Origin: Crocosphaera sp.
GTDB lineage: Bacteria; Cyanobacteriota; Cyanobacteriia; Cyanobacteriales; Microcystaceae
Direction: 5' to 3'
Assembly: GCA_030065205.1 (NCBI GenBank)
Contig: JASJDN010000046.1
Coordinates: 1-43,629, forward strand
Length of the DNA: 43,629 bases
This document shows positions 40,291 to 43,629 of this stretch, in pieces. The notes beneath the pieces are model-generated. The model was not told the DNA's origin. It searched no databases and saw only the letters and a program-made list of their open reading frames with translations. The translations under genes and the position numbers were made by a program. Numbering within the stretch: the first letter of the stretch is position 1; each line of letters starts with the position of its first letter.

Positions 40291-43200
40291 CTACCATAAT
40301 GGTACTGCATTTGGGGAAGGGTCAGGAATCGGTTGGGGTGGTTTTTGATTATTTTGATCAGATTTTTGAGGAGTTTTAGGACTAGGAGAAGATTTAGGTT
40401 TACTGGTGTTTGCTTGACGATTTTTCAGTTGTTGAATATTGCTAGTAATGAGGTCAATTTGTTGATTAATTCTGAGTAATTGGTTATTAATTTGTTCTTG
40501 TAACTGATTATCCCCATATGTATTAATAGTTTTCAGTTTTGCTTGTATGTTTGTCCACTGACTTTTAACTAGATTATAGTCTTCAATGGTTTTAGCTGAT
40601 TCCGTTTTAACGATCGCTTGTTTGATTAACGTATTGATACTATTAAACTGTTGTCTAAATTGTTGTTTTTTAACGACTTGAGCATTAATGTCTTCAATTT
40701 TGTTATCAATGGTATTCAGGGTAGTTTCCGTTGCTTGTTTTTCAGATTGGAGTTGAGAAGCAAAAAAGTTATTAGAAGAAATGCGATCAAGTTGTTGTTG
40801 AACCTGTTCCCATTGTTGTTTGGCGAGTTGATAATCTTCTAACGTATTAGCTGTTTGTAAAACTTGAGTCGCTTGTATGGCTAATTCAGACGCTTCCGTT
40901 AATTGTTTTTGAGCTTTTTCTTCTTGAGAAAGCGTAACATCCACCTCATTTAAGTGTTGTTGAAAACGGTTTAACGCTTGTTGAGATTGAGGATAAATAG
41001 ACACATCCGTCGGTAAATTTTTCAGTTGACCCATAACAGCCAGCAAGCGATCGCGATAGTCTTTTAATTCCTCAAACGTTTCGGCATGATCCAGCTTTAA
41101 TATTACCCCTTCTCCTTCCGTCAATGCTTGAGTATAAAGGCCCTCAAACTCCTGATCTCTCGCACAATTTTCCAACAGTTTGCACACAGTGGGAATATAG
41201 GGAGATTGTAAAGCCACTCCTACCATCGCAAACATTAAAAAAGCAGACATAAACCCGGCACCTAAATAAGCTATTTTTGGGCGAAAAGGAGAAGACGAAG
41301 GGGATAAAATAGGCTGTTGTTTAACCGTTGGAGACAGTTTAAGCGGGCCCCCTAAAGACTGTTGAGAAATCAGAGACGCTTGTAATTCTACTTCTGTTTT
41401 GGGATCTCTTAAACGGGGATGATACTGTAATCGTTGAGAACAACATTTTAACCAATCTTGCCAGGTTCCTCCCCTTTCCACCTTAAGGGTTCCATCCAAA
41501 TAACCACTAATCAACTGTTGACCATCAGGACTAAACGCAATGCAAGTTACTTCGCTTTGTTGGTTAGGTTGCGGATAACTTAAACATTCCCCTCTAACCG
41601 TCCATAACCGTAAGTTACCATCCCCTCCACCACTGACCACCACTTCCCCATTGGGACTAAACCCAATCTTTGTAATAGGCGCATCATGGGAGGCAATAAT
41701 GGGAGGTTGAGTCACATTTTCCAAGTTCCAGAAATAGAGATGGCCTGACTCATGACCACTGACTAAGAGAGTCCCATTAGGACTAATAGCCAGATCCATA
41801 ATTTTACCGCGATCGCTTTCATAAAGAACTGTTCCTGACCATTGGCCGTTCGTTTCCCATTGCCAAATTTGACCCTTAGCATCACTAGCGATCGCCTTTT
41901 GACCGTCAGGGGTAAACAAAACCGAGGTGATCTCATCGGTCATCTGTCCTTGCTGACATAACTCACCCTGAGAGGTCCACAGTTTCACCTGGCCATCCTG
42001 TCCCCCACTGACCACATAAGTCCCTTGGGGATGATACGCTAAGCAAGTGACATCTCCATTATGTGCCTGAATGGGTGGACTGAGGGGTTTTCCCTCCGCC
42101 GTCCACAGACGTAAGGTTTCATCCCAACTGGCCGTCACAAACCCATCTCCTTTGGGACTATAAGCGATACAAGTGACATCTCCATTATGGGCCTGAATGG
42201 GTTGACTGATGGGGTTTCCTGCTAAGTCCCAGAATCGAATATATCCATTCCCCCAGTTACCGATCAACCGTTGGCCGTCAGGACTCATGGCCACGGTCCA
42301 AACGGCACAATATTCACTCTGAGTCCCTTTAAATAACCGTTGACCTTCCACGTCCCAAAACCGAACCGTGTGGTCACTGCTACCAGTAATTAAGGTTTTT
42401 CCATCGGGGGTAAAGGCCATGTCCCGAACCGACCCTTGATGACCCTGAAACGGGGCATAAATCATCTGTCCGTAACGGTTCCACACTCTGATCGTGCGAT
42501 CGCTGCTACCGGTGGCCATCATTTGGCCATCGGGACTAATCGCCACACATAAGACATAATCTTCATGGCCTTCCAGGGTTGGCTTTATTTGTTTCCCCTC
42601 TAGGGTCCAACGGCGAACGGTTTTATCCCAACTTCCACTCATAAAATACTGACCATCGGGACTAAACGCTACCGACTCAATGCGTTGTTCATGAACCGTA
42701 ATAGGATCGATGATTTCTTTGCCCTCCACCGTCCACAGACGTAGGGTTTTATCCCAACTACTGCTGACGATAGTTTGACCATCGGGACTAATGGCAATGC
42801 TAGTAATTTCTCCCTCGTGACCTTGAAACGGGGGTTGGAGGGGTTGACCTTGAAAATTCCACAGTTGCAAGGTGCGATCGCTGCTACCGGTGATAAAATA
42901 ATCCCCCAGAGGACTACAGGCAACGGCGGTGATTCCTAGATCGTGACCTTCTAAGCGGTTGGTGATGGGTTGTCCGTTGCGGTTCCAAATAATGAAGGTG
43001 CGATCGCTGCTACCACTGATCAAATATTGACTATCGGGACTAAAGGCCAATGCGGTGATGGTTTCTGCGTGGCCCTGTAGAGGATCTCTCAATAATTGTC
43101 CGTGAGGGTTCCAGAGGCGTATGGTTCCATCCTTACTGCCACTAGCAATAATACTACCGTCGGGACTAACGGCCACGGTTCCCACTTTATCTTGATGACC

Positions 43201-43455
43201 TAAACAACAATTTTTTTCCCTCCCTTCCTCCATGGCCCCCCGTAAACTGGCCTGAACCGTTGGTAAGATGTTATGGGGAAGTTTCTCTATATTTTCCCCA
43301 ATGGTTTCCATGGCCAACAGCAAAGCATCTAGGGGTTTAACCCGAAGCAGTTGGGGCGATCGCGTCGCTTTTTCCCTTAACGTGGCTTGAATCAGGGCAT
43401 CATTTAACTGTTCAACGTTCTTTTTTGAGGAATTAATTGGTTTAATTTTCCACAT
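40291..43455 (-). CDS. WD40-repeat membrane protein with coiled-coil tail (1054 aa)
   Basis: Residues about 83-660 contain 14 WD40 blades, each GH...SPDG...SGSxDxTxRLW, enough for two seven-bladed propellers. The first 80 residues (LDALLLAMETIGENIEKLPH) resemble the linker found before WD40 arrays in cyanobacterial NACHT, kinase or caspase-like proteins, but no such effector domain is present. One membrane helix follows the propellers (YLGAGFMSAFLMFAMVGVAL, about 726-745). A long coiled coil (about 770-1010, e.g. LQTANTLEDYQLAKQQWEQV) and a Pro/Ser/Lys-rich tail come after it. The likely job is scaffolding across a membrane; partners are unknown. Blades 7, 8, 11 and 14 are degenerate. Several HIP1 sites fall in the repeats. 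Confidence 0.9.
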   Translation of the reverse strand: MWKIKPINSSKKNVEQLNDALIQATLREKATRSPQLLRVKPLDALLLAMETIGENIEKLPHNILPTVQASLRGAMEEGREKNCCLGHQDKVGTVAVSPDGSIIASGSKDGTIRLWNPHGQLLRDPLQGHAETITALAFSPDSQYLISGSSDRTFIIWNRNGQPITNRLEGHDLGITAVACSPLGDYFITGSSDRTLQLWNFQGQPLQPPFQGHEGEITSIAISPDGQTIVSSSWDKTLRLWTVEGKEIIDPITVHEQRIESVAFSPDGQYFMSGSWDKTVRRWTLEGKQIKPTLEGHEDYVLCVAISPDGQMMATGSSDRTIRVWNRYGQMIYAPFQGHQGSVRDMAFTPDGKTLITGSSDHTVRFWDVEGQRLFKGTQSEYCAVWTVAMSPDGQRLIGNWGNGYIRFWDLAGNPISQPIQAHNGDVTCIAYSPKGDGFVTASWDETLRLWTAEGKPLSPPIQAHNGDVTCLAYHPQGTYVVSGGQDGQVKLWTSQGELCQQGQMTDEITSVLFTPDGQKAIASDAKGQIWQWETNGQWSGTVLYESDRGKIMDLAISPNGTLLVSGHESGHLYFWNLENVTQPPIIASHDAPITKIGFSPNGEVVVSGGGDGNLRLWTVRGECLSYPQPNQQSEVTCIAFSPDGQQLISGYLDGTLKVERGGTWQDWLKCCSQRLQYHPRLRDPKTEVELQASLISQQSLGGPLKLSPTVKQQPILSPSSSPFRPKIAYLGAGFMSAFLMFAMVGVALQSPYIPTVCKLLENCARDQEFEGLYTQALTEGEGVILKLDHAETFEELKDYRDRLLAVMGQLKNLPTDVSIYPQSQQALNRFQQHLNEVDVTLSQEEKAQKQLTEASELAIQATQVLQTANTLEDYQLAKQQWEQVQQQLDRISSNNFFASQLQSEKQATETTLNTIDNKIEDINAQVVKKQQFRQQFNSINTLIKQAIVKTESAKTIEDYNLVKSQWTNIQAKLKTINTYGDNQLQEQINNQLLRINQQIDLITSNIQQLKNRQANTSKPKSSPSPKTPQKSDQNNQKPPQPIPDPSPNAVPLW

Positions 43456-43516
43456 AATTAATTAACTAAAAATATACAATAAAATTTCATTTATATAACG
43501 TAAAAATTGCTAATCA

Positions 43517-43629
43517 CTCTCCCCATCTCCCCATCTCCCCACACTCCCCACCCTCCCCATCTCCCCATCTCCCCACACTCCCCACCCTCCCCATCTCCCC
43601 GTCTCCCCACACTCCCCGTCTCCCCACAC
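43517..43629. repeat. Low-complexity CCCCATCT/CCCCACACT/CCCCACCCT repeat
   Basis: The last 113 bases are tandem and higher-order copies of CTCCCCATCT, CTCCCCACACT and CTCCCCACCCT. The same family opens the window (1-29). It runs off the end, so its length is unknown. It lies upstream of the WD40 gene, whose promoter must fit in 43456-43516. Confidence 0.8.

Noticed and set aside
40100-40297. Minus-strand frame of 65 codons with GLGHLVIGQLHDSFSLI, faintly like the start of a MutL C-terminal domain
   Set aside because: It runs through a dispersed GC-rich repeat, has no conserved follow-on sequence, and the resemblance is too short to call a remnant.
40700-43200. Regularly spaced similar DNA segments that could suggest a repeat array or CRISPR
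   Set aside because: The period of about 125 bases corresponds to WD40 blades in a continuous reading frame; there are no identical direct repeats with unique spacers.

Overview
The window is cyanobacterial chromosome. The evidence is an ndhA-ndhI-ndhG-ndhE block of the NDH-1 complex in the usual cyanobacterial order, about two dozen copies of the HIP1 octamer GCGATCGC (less than one expected by chance), an apocarotenoid-type carotenoid oxygenase, a lumenal-type pentapeptide protein, heptamer STRR repeats (CTGCCTC) and many Uma2 genes. The low GC content and gene types suggest a unicellular Crocosphaera/Cyanothece-like organism; the genus is an inference. Both window ends lie in the same CCCCACACT/CCCCATCT low-complexity repeat. 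I saw no tRNA, rRNA or CRISPR.

Layout. 1-3.6 kb: a small gene and the ndhAIGE operon (minus strand). 3.7-6.7 kb: a TnpB remnant, a Uma2 gene, an unknown AT-rich protein and a universal stress protein. 6.9-8.1 kb: pgk. 8.1-14.6 kb: an accessory island with three Uma2 genes (two are recent duplicates), an AAA ATPase followed by a broken Toprim/DUF3226-type partner, a VapBC pair, orphan antitoxin-like genes and a complete IS630-type element that abuts a 5'-truncated ChaB-domain gene. 15.3-19.0 kb: rubredoxin, a MITE-like element, a YdcF-like protein, a carotenoid oxygenase and an alcohol dehydrogenase.

19.2-33.6 kb is a long rightward cell-envelope region. First come an ArnC-like GT2, a sugar formyltransferase, a methyltransferase, a WecE-type aminotransferase and a large multi-span membrane protein, then lpxD. 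Together they read as a pathway that makes an N-formylated (perhaps methylated) 4-amino-4,6-dideoxysugar, loads it on a lipid carrier and transfers it outside the membrane. Next comes a tight trio of GT1 glycosyltransferase, sulfotransferase and HHxxxDG acyltransferase, with the logic of a sulfated, acylated glycolipid pathway. An orphan nucleotidyltransferase, a TIGR02450 protein, an LCP ligase, a second sulfotransferase and a pentapeptide protein follow.

33.7-40.0 kb holds another Uma2 gene, a Rieske (pheophorbide a oxygenase-like) monooxygenase, a DUF3598 protein, an unrecognised 505-residue protein and a convergent FAD monooxygenase. The Rieske gene and the unknown gene carry the same CTATA-TTR-TATAG palindrome at a similar distance upstream, which suggests co-regulation. 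40.3-43.5 kb encodes a 1054-residue membrane protein with 14 WD40 blades.

The best candidates for undescribed systems are the GT1-sulfotransferase-acyltransferase trio, the Arn-like N-formyl aminosugar operon and the Rieske/DUF3598/unknown/FAD redox cluster.
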